Shown in pieces: positions 8,200 through 16,550 of a stretch of DNA of 42,747 nucleotides. Origin of the DNA: Bacteroidaceae bacterium (lineage in GTDB: Bacteria; Bacteroidota; Bacteroidia; Bacteroidales; Bacteroidaceae); assembly GCA_017650045.1 (NCBI GenBank), contig JAGCFP010000020.1:1-42747 (forward strand). Direction: 5' to 3'. Under the pieces are notes generated by a model, which saw only the letters and a list, made by a program, of their open reading frames with translations, made no database searches and was not told the origin of the DNA. Within the stretch, counting starts at the first letter, position 1. Each line of letters starts with the position of its first letter. The translations under genes were made by a program, and so were the position numbers.

Positions 8200-8946
8200 A
8201 TGAAAAGAGTCTTAGCCGCATTGATGTTTTTCACCCGCTTGCCTTTCTGGCGCATAGCAGAAGTTCCTGCGGAGTATTTCAAACGGGTGGTACCACTGTG
8301 GCCTTTGGCAGGATGGCTTACGGGAGGCATTATGGCAGGCGTGCTGTGGATCTGCGCACAATTCTTCCCTCTGGCTGTCGCATGGATACTGGCAATCCTT
8401 AGCAGATTATTGGTTACTGGTTGCCTACACGAAGATGGATTGGCTGACTTCTGTGATGGCTTTGGTGGTGGTACGACACGTGAAAAGGTGCTGAGCATCA
8501 TGAAGGACTCACACATAGGTACTTATGGAGTTATTGGATTGATAGGTTACTTCCTTTTGTTAATCCAAGCCTCACATATAGAACTTTCTATTCTATGGAA
8601 GATGGTCATTGTAGGCGATACCTGGAGTAAGATGTGTGCAGCGCATATCATCCACGTTCTCCCCTATAGCCGTAAGGCTGAAGAGGCAAAGATTCTCACA
8701 GTCTATGACCGTATGACAACTCGTGAATGGGCCACCTGCATCATATCCGGACTCCTTCCTGTGGTGTTTCTACTGCCCTATGAGCTATATCTGGCCCTAC
8801 TGGCTCCTATGGCTGTCACTGCTCTGCTGATATTACTCATGAAGCATCGCATTGGGGGCTATACTGGCGACTGCTGTGGGGCAACTTTCCTGCTTAGTGA
8901 GTTAAGTTTCTACCTCATCTGCCTATCCATAATTCATAATTTGTAA
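8200..8946 (+). CDS. cobS: Adenosylcobinamide-GDP ribazoletransferase (cobalamin synthase)
   Basis: 248 residues from the ATG at 8200. An upstream TTG at 8176 would add eight residues encoded by AT-rich repeat-like sequence and is less likely. An integral membrane enzyme joining adenosylcobinamide-GDP to alpha-ribazole (phosphate). Seen: FFTRLP near the N-terminus, the metal-binding signature HEDGLADFCDGFGGG, IMKDSHIGTYGVIGL and several hydrophobic helices, all typical of CobS. The last residues (IIHNL) are encoded by the repeat-like sequence CCATAATTCATAATTTG, so the C-terminus may have been altered by intergenic repeat sequence. Confidence 0.95.
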   Translation: MKRVLAALMFFTRLPFWRIAEVPAEYFKRVVPLWPLAGWLTGGIMAGVLWICAQFFPLAVAWILAILSRLLVTGCLHEDGLADFCDGFGGGTTREKVLSIMKDSHIGTYGVIGLIGYFLLLIQASHIELSILWKMVIVGDTWSKMCAAHIIHVLPYSRKAEEAKILTVYDRMTTREWATCIISGLLPVVFLLPYELYLALLAPMAVTALLILLMKHRIGGYTGDCCGATFLLSELSFYLICLSIIHNL

Positions 8947-8959
8947 CTTATAATTATAG

Positions 8960-9499
8960 ATGGAAATCGTATTAATCAGACATACTTCAGTGGACGTACC
9001 TCAAGGCACTTGCTATGGACAAACTGACGTTCCTGTAAAAGCGACCTTTAAGCAAGAAGCTACTGTGACTAAGGCCAATCTACAATCTTTTGAGCCTTTT
9101 GATAAGGTCTTTTGCAGCCCTCTGACCCGATGTGTGGAATTAGCCACCTTTTGTGGATATGCCGATGCCCAGCGTGATGACCGCATTAAAGAAATCAACT
9201 TTGGAGAATGGGAGATGAAGCTTTTTGATGCCATCAACGACCCTCGTATGCAAGAATGGTTTGATGATTATCTCCATGTAGCTCCCACTGGCGGAGAATC
9301 ATTTTTGGAACTATACCAGCGTGTAGCTGCTTTCCTTGACGAGTTGCGGACAAAATCATATCAACGTGTGGCTGTCTTTGCACATGGCGGTGTATTGCTT
9401 TGTGCCCAGATCTATGCTGGGGTGGTCAAGATAGAGGAAGCTTTCAGCGCACTAACGCCGTATGGAGGGGTGATAACATTAGAATTGAAAAGTAAATAA
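8960..9499 (+). CDS. cobC: Alpha-ribazole phosphatase, histidine phosphatase family
   Basis: 179 residues. Seen: N-terminal LIRHTSVDVPQGTCYGQ (RHT phosphohistidine motif followed by the CYGQTD stretch typical of CobC), KEINFGEWE with the conserved Glu, and VFAHGG with the second catalytic His. The enzyme removes phosphate from alpha-ribazole 5'-phosphate or from cobalamin 5'-phosphate. Fourth gene of the cob operon; its TAA shares one base with the ATG of the next gene. Other histidine phosphatases (phosphoglycerate-mutase-like) share the motifs, but the operon context favours CobC. Confidence 0.9.
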   Translation: MEIVLIRHTSVDVPQGTCYGQTDVPVKATFKQEATVTKANLQSFEPFDKVFCSPLTRCVELATFCGYADAQRDDRIKEINFGEWEMKLFDAINDPRMQEWFDDYLHVAPTGGESFLELYQRVAAFLDELRTKSYQRVAVFAHGGVLLCAQIYAGVVKIEEAFSALTPYGGVITLELKSK

Positions 9500-10794
9500 T
9501 GAATACAACAAAACAAAACTGGCAAGGTATCTTGGCATTGAGTCCATTGGCAGTATTTCTCTGCCTATACTTGGTGACATCACTGTGGTTGGACGACTTC
9601 TACGCAGTTCCCATCACTGTGGCATTCCTTGTTTCATCTATTTACGCCATAGCTGTTACCACCAACCTGCGTCTTACTGACCGTATCCATAAGTTCTCTG
9701 CGGGTGCAGCCGACAAGAACATCATGCTGATGGTATGGATCTTCATCATGGCAGGAGCCTTTGCTCAGAGCGCCAAGGCCATGGGAGCCATTGATGCAAC
9801 GGTCAACCTCACACTCTCCATACTACCCAGCCAGTTTCTCTTAGGAGGCATCTTTTTAGCTGCTTGCTTCATCTCTATATCTATAGGCACCAGTGTGGGA
9901 ACCATAGCAGCACTTACTCCTGTAGCTATCGGACTGGCAGAACGCACAGGTATAGACCTACCCTTCATGGTGGCTCTGGTTGTAGGTGGTTCTTTCTTTG
10001 GTGACAACCTCTCATTCATCAGTGATACCACCATTGCTGCTACCACTACGCAGCATTGCCAAATGCGTGACAAGTTTCGAGTGAACATTCTAATCGTATT
10101 ACCTGCTGCCTTGATTGTGTTGGGAATCTATTTTGTACATGGGTTTTCTCTCCATGCTACTCCAGAAATAGGTGCTATCCAATGGGTAAAGGTCATTCCT
10201 TACTTATTAGTACTTATCACTGCCCTGCTGGGCATGAATGTGATGGCTGTACTCCTATTAGGATTGATTTCCACTGGCATTATAGGCCTCATCAGCGACA
10301 TGTCTTTATTAGAATGGTTCAGTGCGATGGGTGAAGGCATTTTAGGTATGAGTGAACTGATTATCGTCACCTTGTTGGCTGGTGGCATGCTGGAGCTCAT
10401 CAGACACAATGGAGGTATCGACTTTATTATCGAAAAACTTACCAGACGCATTAACGGTAAGCGTGGAGCAGAGTTCACCATTGCAGCACTGGTAAGCGTC
10501 GCCAATCTTTGCACAGCCAACAATACCATTGCCATCCTTACGACTGGCCAGTTGGCAAGGAATATTTCTGAGAAATATGGACTGAATCCTAAACGTGTAG
10601 CGAGTATTTTGGACACATTCTCGTGTTTAGTGCAAGGTATTATCCCCTATGGAGCCCAGATGCTTATTGCCGCAGGACTGGCACAAATCTCTCCTGCATC
10701 TATCATTGGACACCTGTATTACCCACTTTGCATGGGTATTTGTGCCATTTTTGCCATAATTTTCAGGTATCCGCGAAGATTTACCCGACAATAA
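9499..10794 (+). CDS. nhaC: NhaC-family Na+/H+ antiporter-like membrane protein
   Basis: 431 residues, about eleven or twelve hydrophobic segments. Seen: ISIGTSVGTIAALTPVAIGLA and VVGGSFFGDNLSFISDTTIAATTTQ, the characteristic NhaC-type motif with conserved Asp residues in a broken helix, and a related second half (VANLCTANNTIAILTTGQLA). The family exchanges Na+ (sometimes organic acids) for H+ at the inner membrane. It overlaps cobC by one base and is therefore translated with the cob operon, which is unexpected for a housekeeping antiporter. A role linked to corrinoid salvage is possible but unsupported beyond position. The NhaC label is by family; the true substrate is not certain. Confidence 0.85.
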   Translation: MNTTKQNWQGILALSPLAVFLCLYLVTSLWLDDFYAVPITVAFLVSSIYAIAVTTNLRLTDRIHKFSAGAADKNIMLMVWIFIMAGAFAQSAKAMGAIDATVNLTLSILPSQFLLGGIFLAACFISISIGTSVGTIAALTPVAIGLAERTGIDLPFMVALVVGGSFFGDNLSFISDTTIAATTTQHCQMRDKFRVNILIVLPAALIVLGIYFVHGFSLHATPEIGAIQWVKVIPYLLVLITALLGMNVMAVLLLGLISTGIIGLISDMSLLEWFSAMGEGILGMSELIIVTLLAGGMLELIRHNGGIDFIIEKLTRRINGKRGAEFTIAALVSVANLCTANNTIAILTTGQLARNISEKYGLNPKRVASILDTFSCLVQGIIPYGAQMLIAAGLAQISPASIIGHLYYPLCMGICAIFAIIFRYPRRFTRQ

Positions 10795-10826
10795 TTTGTA
10801 CACCTAAAATAAAATAGTTACCTTTG
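10795..10826 (+). promoter_or_regulatory. Promoter of rpsP (-33 TTTG, -7 TACCTTTG)
   Basis: TTTG at 10795-10798 and TACCTTTG at 10819-10826, 20 nt apart, a full match to the Bacteroidetes housekeeping promoter. It starts at the stop codon of nhaC and gives a leader of roughly 55-60 nt before rpsP. Confidence 0.8.
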
Positions 10827-10891
10827 CGCCCGCTATTATGGATTAGTAGCATCAGTTATCAAATTAATTAACTTAAAACAAATTATTTTAA

Positions 10892-11470
10892 ATGGCAACA
10901 AGAATTAGATTGCAAAGACACGGTCGTAAAGGCTATGCTTTCTACGGCATCGTGATTGCGAACTCACAAGCTCCACGTGATGGACGCTTCATTGAGAAGA
11001 TCGGCACTTACAACCCAAACACCGATCCTGCCACCGTTGAATTGAACTTCGAGCGCGCTCTGTATTGGGTTATGACAGGCGCACAGCCAACCGACACTGT
11101 TCGCAGCATCCTTTCCCGTGAAGGTGTGTACATGATGAAGCACTTGCTGGGTGGTGTTAAGAAAGGCGCCTTTGATCAGGCTACCGCTGAGGCAAAGTTC
11201 GAAGCATGGAAGCAGAGCAAGGCAGCTGCACTGAGCGCAGCCAAATTGAAGGCTATCGACGCTAAGAAAGCTGTGGGCAAAGCTCGTCTGGAAGCAGAAA
11301 AGAAAGTAAATGAGGCTATGGCTAAGGCCCTGGCTGAAAAGAAAGCTGCTGAAGCTGCCGCCAAGGCTGCAGAAGAGGCTGCAAAGGCTGCTGAGGAAGC
11401 TGCTGCAAAGGCTGCAGAGCAAGCTCCTGTGGAAGCACCTGCTGCTCCTGAAGCACCTGCTGCAGAATAA
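10892..11470 (+). CDS. rpsP: 30S ribosomal protein S16 with long C-terminal extension
   Basis: 192 residues. The first about 85 are S16 ([45 protein letters not shown]), a small-subunit assembly protein. Residues about 100-192 are a Lys/Ala/Glu-rich helix-prone extension ending in an Ala/Pro/Glu tail ([15 protein letters not shown]). S16 in most bacteria is 80-90 residues; Bacteroidetes S16 proteins often carry such tails. Own promoter upstream and a strong terminator 38 nt after the stop. Confidence 0.97.
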   Translation: MATRIRLQRHGRKGYAFYGIVIANSQAPRDGRFIEKIGTYNPNTDPATVELNFERALYWVMTGAQPTDTVRSILSREGVYMMKHLLGGVKKGAFDQATAEAKFEAWKQSKAAALSAAKLKAIDAKKAVGKARLEAEKKVNEAMAKALAEKKAAEAAAKAAEEAAKAAEEAAAKAAEQAPVEAPAAPEAPAAE

Positions 11471-11507
11471 CAGCAGTATTTTTACAAAAATTGGGATTAA
11501 AACTATA

Positions 11508-11541
11508 AATCCTCTCTGTCAAGCAGACAGAGGGGATTTTT
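11508..11541 (+). terminator. Rho-independent terminator after rpsP
   Basis: Near-perfect stem (AATCCTCTCTGTC at 11508-11520 with GACAGAGGGGATT at 11526-11538), 5-nt loop AAGCA, then TTTTT. It lies only about 20 nt before the next gene, so that gene may depend on readthrough. Confidence 0.85.
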
Positions 11542-11562
11542 CATTCAAGCATCCTTTCTTTA

Positions 11563-12447
11563 ATGAATCGCGAAAAGGAAATATACAAAGTTACTCTCGT
11601 TGGCAGTGTGGGAAATGTAGCCCTGCTGACGTTCAAGTTCATTGCAGGTATATTGGGCAATAGTGCTGCGATGATCGCAGATGCTGTTCACTCACTTTCC
11701 GACTTTCTGACAGACATCGTAGTACTGGTGTTCGTCCATATCAGTACCAAACCACAGGATACATCCCACGACTATGGACATGGAAAATTCGAAACCATCG
11801 CCTCCTTCCTAATTGGATTAGCCTTAATTGCTGCAGCTACTGGCATCATTATCTCGGGAGGTATGGAATTAATCGCATGGCTTAAAGGAGAGCCTCTGGA
11901 ATCACCAGGCTTGCTAGCTTTGTGGGCAGCTCTGTTATCTATAGCCATCAAAGAAATCCTTTATCACTACACGGCTCATCGTGGGAAAACCTTGGATTCG
12001 CAGGCCATGATTGCCAATGCATGGCATCATCGCAGTGATGCACTCTCCTCCATCGGTGCAGCCATAGGCATCGGCGGTGCCATCCTATTAGGCAACCATT
12101 GGGCTGTACTTGACCCTCTGGCTTCTATTATCATCGGAATTATGCTCATCAAAGTCGCCATCGAATTACTGAAGACAAGCATAGGAGAACTCACAGAATG
12201 TTCTTTGTCTGTAGAAACTGAAGAGGAAATTATCCACCTCATCCAGTCCTACCCTGATGTACAGCAGCCACATAACCTTCGTACTCGCCGTATTGGCAAC
12301 CGCATTGCCATCGAAGTCCACGTGCGTATGGATGGAGATTTGCCCTTAAGCCAAGTTCATGACCGCGCCACGTCCATAGAACATAAACTGAAGGAGCGCT
12401 TTGGCCCTCAAACGCATGTCACCATTCACATGGAGCCTGTAAAATAG
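11563..12447 (+). CDS. Cation diffusion facilitator family metal transporter
   Basis: 294 residues, normal for bacterial CDF proteins: six predicted membrane helices in the first about 210 residues and a C-terminal cytoplasmic metal-sensing domain (LRTRRIGNRIAIEVHVRMDGDLPLSQVH...HVTIHMEP). Seen: TM2 motif HSLSD and TM5 motif HHRSD, an HxxxD/HxxxD transport site, and DYGHGKFET after TM2. It exports a divalent cation in exchange for H+. YiiP (Zn/Cd/Fe) has DxxxD/HxxxD, while two HxxxD motifs are typical of Zn-selective transporters, so Zn2+ is the best guess. No separate promoter fits between the rpsP terminator and this gene. Confidence 0.92.
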   Translation: MNREKEIYKVTLVGSVGNVALLTFKFIAGILGNSAAMIADAVHSLSDFLTDIVVLVFVHISTKPQDTSHDYGHGKFETIASFLIGLALIAAATGIIISGGMELIAWLKGEPLESPGLLALWAALLSIAIKEILYHYTAHRGKTLDSQAMIANAWHHRSDALSSIGAAIGIGGAILLGNHWAVLDPLASIIIGIMLIKVAIELLKTSIGELTECSLSVETEEEIIHLIQSYPDVQQPHNLRTRRIGNRIAIEVHVRMDGDLPLSQVHDRATSIEHKLKERFGPQTHVTIHMEPVK

Positions 12448-12464
12448 AAAAACTATAAATGAAC

Positions 12465-12496
12465 TTTGTATATTAGATTGAAAAACAATACCTTTG
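12465..12496 (+). promoter_or_regulatory. Promoter of the thioredoxin-like lipoprotein gene
   Basis: TTTG at 12465-12468 and TACCTTTG at 12489-12496 with 20 nt between them, a full consensus match. It rules out the longer reading frame starting at 12494 and supports the ATG at 12527. Confidence 0.8.
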
Positions 12497-12526
12497 CACC
12501 ATATTAATAAAAAACAGAAGAAGCAA

Positions 12527-13624
12527 ATGAAGAAAATGTTATTCCTCGTTGCAGCAGCAGCCATGTTCGCAGCCTGCAGCAACAATTCAAATGGTTATGT
12601 CATCAATGGTACCATCGAAGGAGCTGCCGATGGTGACAGCATCTACATTATGAATTTGAACTCACAGAATCCTGTGGCTACCAATGCTGCCGTCATCAAT
12701 GGTGGTAAGTTTACTTTCAAGGGCGTTCAAGATAAAGCCGAAAATACTTACATTGCCTATAAGATTACCGACCCACAGGTGCGCAAATATGCGAACTTCT
12801 TCCTAGAGAACGGCACTATGACTGCCTTTTTAGGCGAAGATGACAATTATGTAAAGGGTACTCCAAACAACGATGCCTTTGAGCAATACAAGAATGAAAT
12901 TGCAGCAATGACTGACAAGATAGAGGCTATAGAAGCTCAGATGCAGAATGCCAGCGATGAGCAGAAAGAAAAGCTTAATGAGCAGATTGACAGTATGATG
13001 GATGAATACTTCAAGATCTTCGATGACAATATTGCCAAGAATATCACTAATCCCGTGGGTGTAAGCATCTTAAAGTCATACTACTACCAGATGGAAACTG
13101 AGGCTCTTGCCGCTGCAATGGAGAAGATTCCTGCCGACCTGATTGAGGGGGATGAACAGATGGAACAAATCAAGGAAGTGGTGATGAAGAAACAGGCGAC
13201 AGCTCCTGGCAAGAAGTTCATCGACTTCGCTATGAAAACTCCTGATGGGAAGGATATTAAACTCAGCGACTATGCCGGTAAAGGCAAGCTGGTACTTGTG
13301 GATTTCTGGGCCAGTTGGTGCGGTCCTTGTCGTGTAGAAATGCCTAATGTGAAAGAGGCCTATGCCAAGTACAAGAATAAAGGCTTTGAGATTGTTGGTG
13401 TGTCATTGGATCGTAATGAAGCTGACTGGAAAAAGGGTATTGAAGAACTTGGCATTACTTGGCCACAAATGAGTGATGTGAAGTATTGGCAATGTGAAGC
13501 TGCCGAAATCTATGGTGTTCAAGCTATCCCTGCCACGGTTTTGATTGACAAGGACGGTACTATTTTGAAACGTGACCTACGTGGTTCAGAGTTGGCAGCC
13601 GAACTGGAAAAGCTGTTAGGTTGA
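12527..13624 (+). CDS. Thioredoxin-fold lipoprotein (DUF4369 plus TlpA/redoxin domain)
   Basis: 365 residues from the ATG at 12527. The N-terminus MKKMLFLVAAAAMFAAC is a lipoprotein signal with the lipid-acceptor Cys at residue 17. Residues about 24-120 resemble DUF4369 (YVINGTIEGAADGDSIYI), followed by a helical linker, then a TlpA/AhpC-TSA-like domain from about 230 with the redox motif WASWCGPC near residue 265 and a cis-Pro loop QAIPAT near residue 340. Such proteins are periplasmic thiol-disulfide oxidoreductases of Bacteroidetes, often tied to cytochrome maturation or oxidative stress. Monocistronic: promoter before, hairpin-containing gap after. Confidence 0.92.
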   Translation: MKKMLFLVAAAAMFAACSNNSNGYVINGTIEGAADGDSIYIMNLNSQNPVATNAAVINGGKFTFKGVQDKAENTYIAYKITDPQVRKYANFFLENGTMTAFLGEDDNYVKGTPNNDAFEQYKNEIAAMTDKIEAIEAQMQNASDEQKEKLNEQIDSMMDEYFKIFDDNIAKNITNPVGVSILKSYYYQMETEALAAAMEKIPADLIEGDEQMEQIKEVVMKKQATAPGKKFIDFAMKTPDGKDIKLSDYAGKGKLVLVDFWASWCGPCRVEMPNVKEAYAKYKNKGFEIVGVSLDRNEADWKKGIEELGITWPQMSDVKYWQCEAAEIYGVQAIPATVLIDKDGTILKRDLRGSELAAELEKLLG

Positions 13625-13686
13625 GAAATGAATGATTGTCAGGTATTCTGACCATAATACGCTGATAAAACTACACATCTTGAATT

Positions 13687-13741
13687 TGAGGATTGAGAAT
13701 CGAGGATTACTCTGCTGAGTGTCTTCAATTCTCAATCCTCA
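13687..13741. repeat. Inverted repeat (GAGGATTGAGAAT type) overlapping the dctP 3' end
   Basis: TGAGGATTGAGAAT (13687-13700) is repeated inverted as ATTCTCAATCCTCA (13728-13741), 27 nt apart, with a partial extra copy CGAGGATT between. The right arm encodes the last residues (LRIEN) and stop of the TRAP binding protein. It lies between convergent genes and could fold as a bidirectional terminator, though no clean T run follows. Confidence 0.7.
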
Positions 13742-14717
13742 ATTTATAAAGTCTCACCAGTTCTTCATCCACTTGCTCCTGGATACGCTGATAGACTGGT
13801 TCTGAAAGGTGACGCATCTCCTCCTTCAGATGTGGTGAAAGTGATATAATAGTTGTACCACTGTTCTGGATGGTAGCAATGCGCGATGCAATGCGGGCAT
13901 CGCTTTGTTCTCGGGCATAAGCCTTAGCTGTTTCAGATGCTTGACGGATAATCGTTTGCTGGGATTCAGACAATTTCTTCATGAATTTTTCACTGACTAT
14001 CAGTGAGATAAGGTGAGGCAAATGGTTGGTTTCCACCACATAGTCCTGCTGCTCATAGAGCTTATTGCTCACCACCACCTCATACGGATTCTCTTGCGCA
14101 TCGATGGTGCCTTGCTGCAAGCCGATATACACCTCAGAGAAAGTCATGGGTGTAGGATTAGCTCCCAACTGCTTCCAGAACTGCAGATGATAGGGGTTCT
14201 CCATCGTACGTATCTTCTGCCCCTTGAAATCATCCAATTTTTGCACCCGTTCATTGGTGGTCAGCACTCGAAACCCCTGATCAGCATATCCTAAAAGTTC
14301 ATACCCGCCTCGCTGATATACCTTACTGATGCGCTGCAAGAAAATAGGATTATCCACCACTCTACGCACATCACTGATGCTGTCGAAGAGCACAGGCATG
14401 TCGAATACCGCAATGTCGGGCATGAAGGTCACCTGCGGAGCTGTATTCTGCACCACGAAGGGAATGTCACCATCCTTGCACGATTCTAAGAGTTCGCGAT
14501 CACCACCCACCACACTATTGGCATAGACCTGAATCCTCATCTTCCCATCACTGAGACGCGATACCTCTTCAGCGAACTTCTCGGCAAATAGCTGTGTCAC
14601 TGTGTCATCAGGACTGCTAGTGCCTAATGGCCATGCATAGCGCTGAATGCTATCAGTACAAGCTGCAAAGCCAAAGACCAAGAGAAGCAAGCCATATTTC
14701 AACAACCTCAGTTTCAT
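13725..14717 (-). CDS. dctP: TRAP transporter substrate-binding protein, DctP family lipoprotein
   Basis: 330 residues. The N-terminus MKLRLLKYGLLLLVFGFAAC is a lipoprotein signal (Cys20), so the receptor is membrane-anchored rather than free. The body is a classic DctP fold: LFAEKFAEEVSRLSDGKMRIQVYANSVVG, PVLFDSISDVRRVV, QKIRTMENPYHLQFWKQLGANPTPMTFSEVYIGLQQGTIDAQENP, including the conserved Arg (IRTMENP) that binds the substrate carboxylate. The ligand should therefore be an organic acid. Last gene of the leftward operon ydiB-like/dctQ/dctM/dctP, overlapping dctM by 4 nt. The C-terminal residues come from repeat sequence. Confidence 0.93.
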   Translation of the reverse strand: MKLRLLKYGLLLLVFGFAACTDSIQRYAWPLGTSSPDDTVTQLFAEKFAEEVSRLSDGKMRIQVYANSVVGGDRELLESCKDGDIPFVVQNTAPQVTFMPDIAVFDMPVLFDSISDVRRVVDNPIFLQRISKVYQRGGYELLGYADQGFRVLTTNERVQKLDDFKGQKIRTMENPYHLQFWKQLGANPTPMTFSEVYIGLQQGTIDAQENPYEVVVSNKLYEQQDYVVETNHLPHLISLIVSEKFMKKLSESQQTIIRQASETAKAYAREQSDARIASRIATIQNSGTTIISLSPHLKEEMRHLSEPVYQRIQEQVDEELVRLYKLRIEN

Positions 14718-16003
14718 AGCAACAACAGACTAATGGATGGAACGAATGTAATGAGCAGCAACGCCAGCAAAAACATCCCAATCATGGGCACAGCCTTGCG
14801 GGCAATGCTTACCACTGGAATCTTGGTCAGAGAACTGGCCACAAAGAGATTGACCCCAATAGGAGGAGTGACAAAACCTATGGCAAGATTTACCACCATC
14901 ATCACGCCAAAGTGCACTGGATGCATACCCACAGCAGTAACTATAGGCACTAAAATAGGCGCCAGAATCAAGATGGCAGGTGTGGTGTCCATCACCATGC
15001 CCACTAAGAGCAAGAAAGCATTGATGATTAGCAACAGCACCACATAGTTAGTGAAATTACCTAATATCCATGTACTGAGCATCTGTGGCACCTGCATCAA
15101 TGTCAAGACACGAGAGAAAGCAATGGAAGCTGCCAAGATAAAGAGAATGGGTGCATAGGTACGCATGGCCTCACTGAGGATGCCCCACAGTTCCCGCCAT
15201 TTGATGGTACGATAGACAAACAGACTGATAACCAGAGAGTAGAACACAGATATCACAGCCGCCTCTGTGGGGGATGCCACACCACTGTAAATGGCACCCA
15301 ACGTGATTACAGGACTTAATATGGCCCAGAAACTATCGAGAAATACCTTCCAGAACCCTCGTTGTCGCAGTTCCACCATTTTGCGCCCAATCTTCACCCT
15401 ATCCTCTCCGTGACGCTTGCAGTAAAACCAAGCATAGCCAATGAGTAGAAATCCAATCATCAAACCTGGTACAATGCCCGCAATAAACAACTGGCTCACT
15501 GACTGCCCCGATGCCAAGCCATACATAATGAACGGGATGCTGGGAGGAATGATCACCCCTAATCCACCTGCAATGGCCACCACGGCCGTAGAGAAATCTT
15601 TCTCATAACCTAAATCTATTAATAAAGGGATAGTCATGCTTCCCACTGCAGCTACTGTCGCTGGTGCCGAACCTGAGATGGCTCCATAAAATAAACATGT
15701 GATGATCACTGCTGCAGGAATGCCTGCCGTTCGACGACCAAGGAAATAGGAAAACACATCAAACAACTTTGTAGAAATCTTACCATGCGCCATCAAAATG
15801 CCAGCCAACACAAACATGGGCACTGCAAGGAGTGGAAAACTGTCGATACCTCCCACCATAGAACGGATGACAAAGCTGGCCGATGCAGTGAACGAGGGAT
15901 CTGTCATGCCTGGAAGCACTGACACGATGCCCAGTGACACCGCAATGGGAATGGCCAATACGATGAAGAGGAAGAACAGGAGGAATATGATCAAGGCTGA
16001 CAT
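14714..16003 (-). CDS. dctM: TRAP transporter large permease, DctM family
   Basis: 429 residues, usual for DctM, with about twelve hydrophobic segments across the whole length. Seen: GGIDSFPLLAVPMFVLAGILMAHG, AISGSAPATVAAVGSMTIPLL, GLGVIIPPSIPFIMYG, YSGVASPTEAAVISVFYSL and VNLAIGFVTPPIGVNLFVASSL, all DctM hallmarks. It forms the ion-coupled (normally Na+) transport core with DctQ. It lies 4 nt after dctQ and overlaps dctP by 4 nt. Confidence 0.95.
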   Translation of the reverse strand: MSALIIFLLFFLFIVLAIPIAVSLGIVSVLPGMTDPSFTASASFVIRSMVGGIDSFPLLAVPMFVLAGILMAHGKISTKLFDVFSYFLGRRTAGIPAAVIITCLFYGAISGSAPATVAAVGSMTIPLLIDLGYEKDFSTAVVAIAGGLGVIIPPSIPFIMYGLASGQSVSQLFIAGIVPGLMIGFLLIGYAWFYCKRHGEDRVKIGRKMVELRQRGFWKVFLDSFWAILSPVITLGAIYSGVASPTEAAVISVFYSLVISLFVYRTIKWRELWGILSEAMRTYAPILFILAASIAFSRVLTLMQVPQMLSTWILGNFTNYVVLLLIINAFLLLVGMVMDTTPAILILAPILVPIVTAVGMHPVHFGVMMVVNLAIGFVTPPIGVNLFVASSLTKIPVVSIARKAVPMIGMFLLALLLITFVPSISLLLL

Positions 16004-16007
16004 TTAC

Positions 16008-16550
16008 TTAAATTGAGGATCGTTTAAAACTAAATGAGGAGTGCTTCACGCTCTTAAGTTCTTCGTAATTGCGATGTTCCTCGTTATAGAAAAAGTTGTG
16101 CCACTGCAAAAACCAACGCTCTGCAATGCGAATGAGGCAAAGGGCAAAGCACACCAGCGGTGCCGACTGTACCAGATACATCGGAATACCACACGCAGGA
16201 CTCACCTGTCCACTCTCTATCGTAGCAAGCAGGTAACGGTAAGCATAAGGTAGCATATAAGCAAAGAATGCGAACTCCACAGTAAGATTGAATATCTTCA
16301 CCAATGCCCTACCACGCTTGGAAAACAAGCGAATAATCTGGTCGATGCGGATATTGATGGTGAGCTTCGTACAGAGGCTTACGCTCATGAATGCCGACCA
16401 TACAAAGAGGTAGCGCGTGATTTCTTCCGACCATGAGAGCGACATGCCCAGAGCGTAGCGACAGAAAACCTGCACAATCATGATGACTACCATGCCTATG
16501 AGCAAGGCCACCATCACACCTTCTTCCAGATTCTTATAAACATTATACAT
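16008..16550 (-). CDS. dctQ: TRAP transporter small permease, DctQ family
   Basis: 180 residues with four membrane helices typical of DctQ: an N-terminal helix (VMVALLIGMVVIMIVQVFCRYALG), the conserved LSWSEEITRYLFVWSAFMS stretch, then two more helices. It pairs with DctM in the inner membrane. The start overlaps the stop of the dehydrogenase gene by 8 nt, indicating translational coupling. The final residues (FKRSSI) are encoded in GAGGATCGTTTAAAAC, resembling the repeat found at the 3' end of dctP. Confidence 0.92.
   Translation of the reverse strand: MYNVYKNLEEGVMVALLIGMVVIMIVQVFCRYALGMSLSWSEEITRYLFVWSAFMSVSLCTKLTINIRIDQIIRLFSKRGRALVKIFNLTVEFAFFAYMLPYAYRYLLATIESGQVSPACGIPMYLVQSAPLVCFALCLIRIAERWFLQWHNFFYNEEHRNYEELKSVKHSSFSFKRSSI

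Noticed and set aside
13680-13745. Insertion sequence end or attachment site, because of the inverted repeats
   Set aside because: No transposase or integrase and no target duplication; it looks like a short intergenic repeat or terminator-like hairpin.
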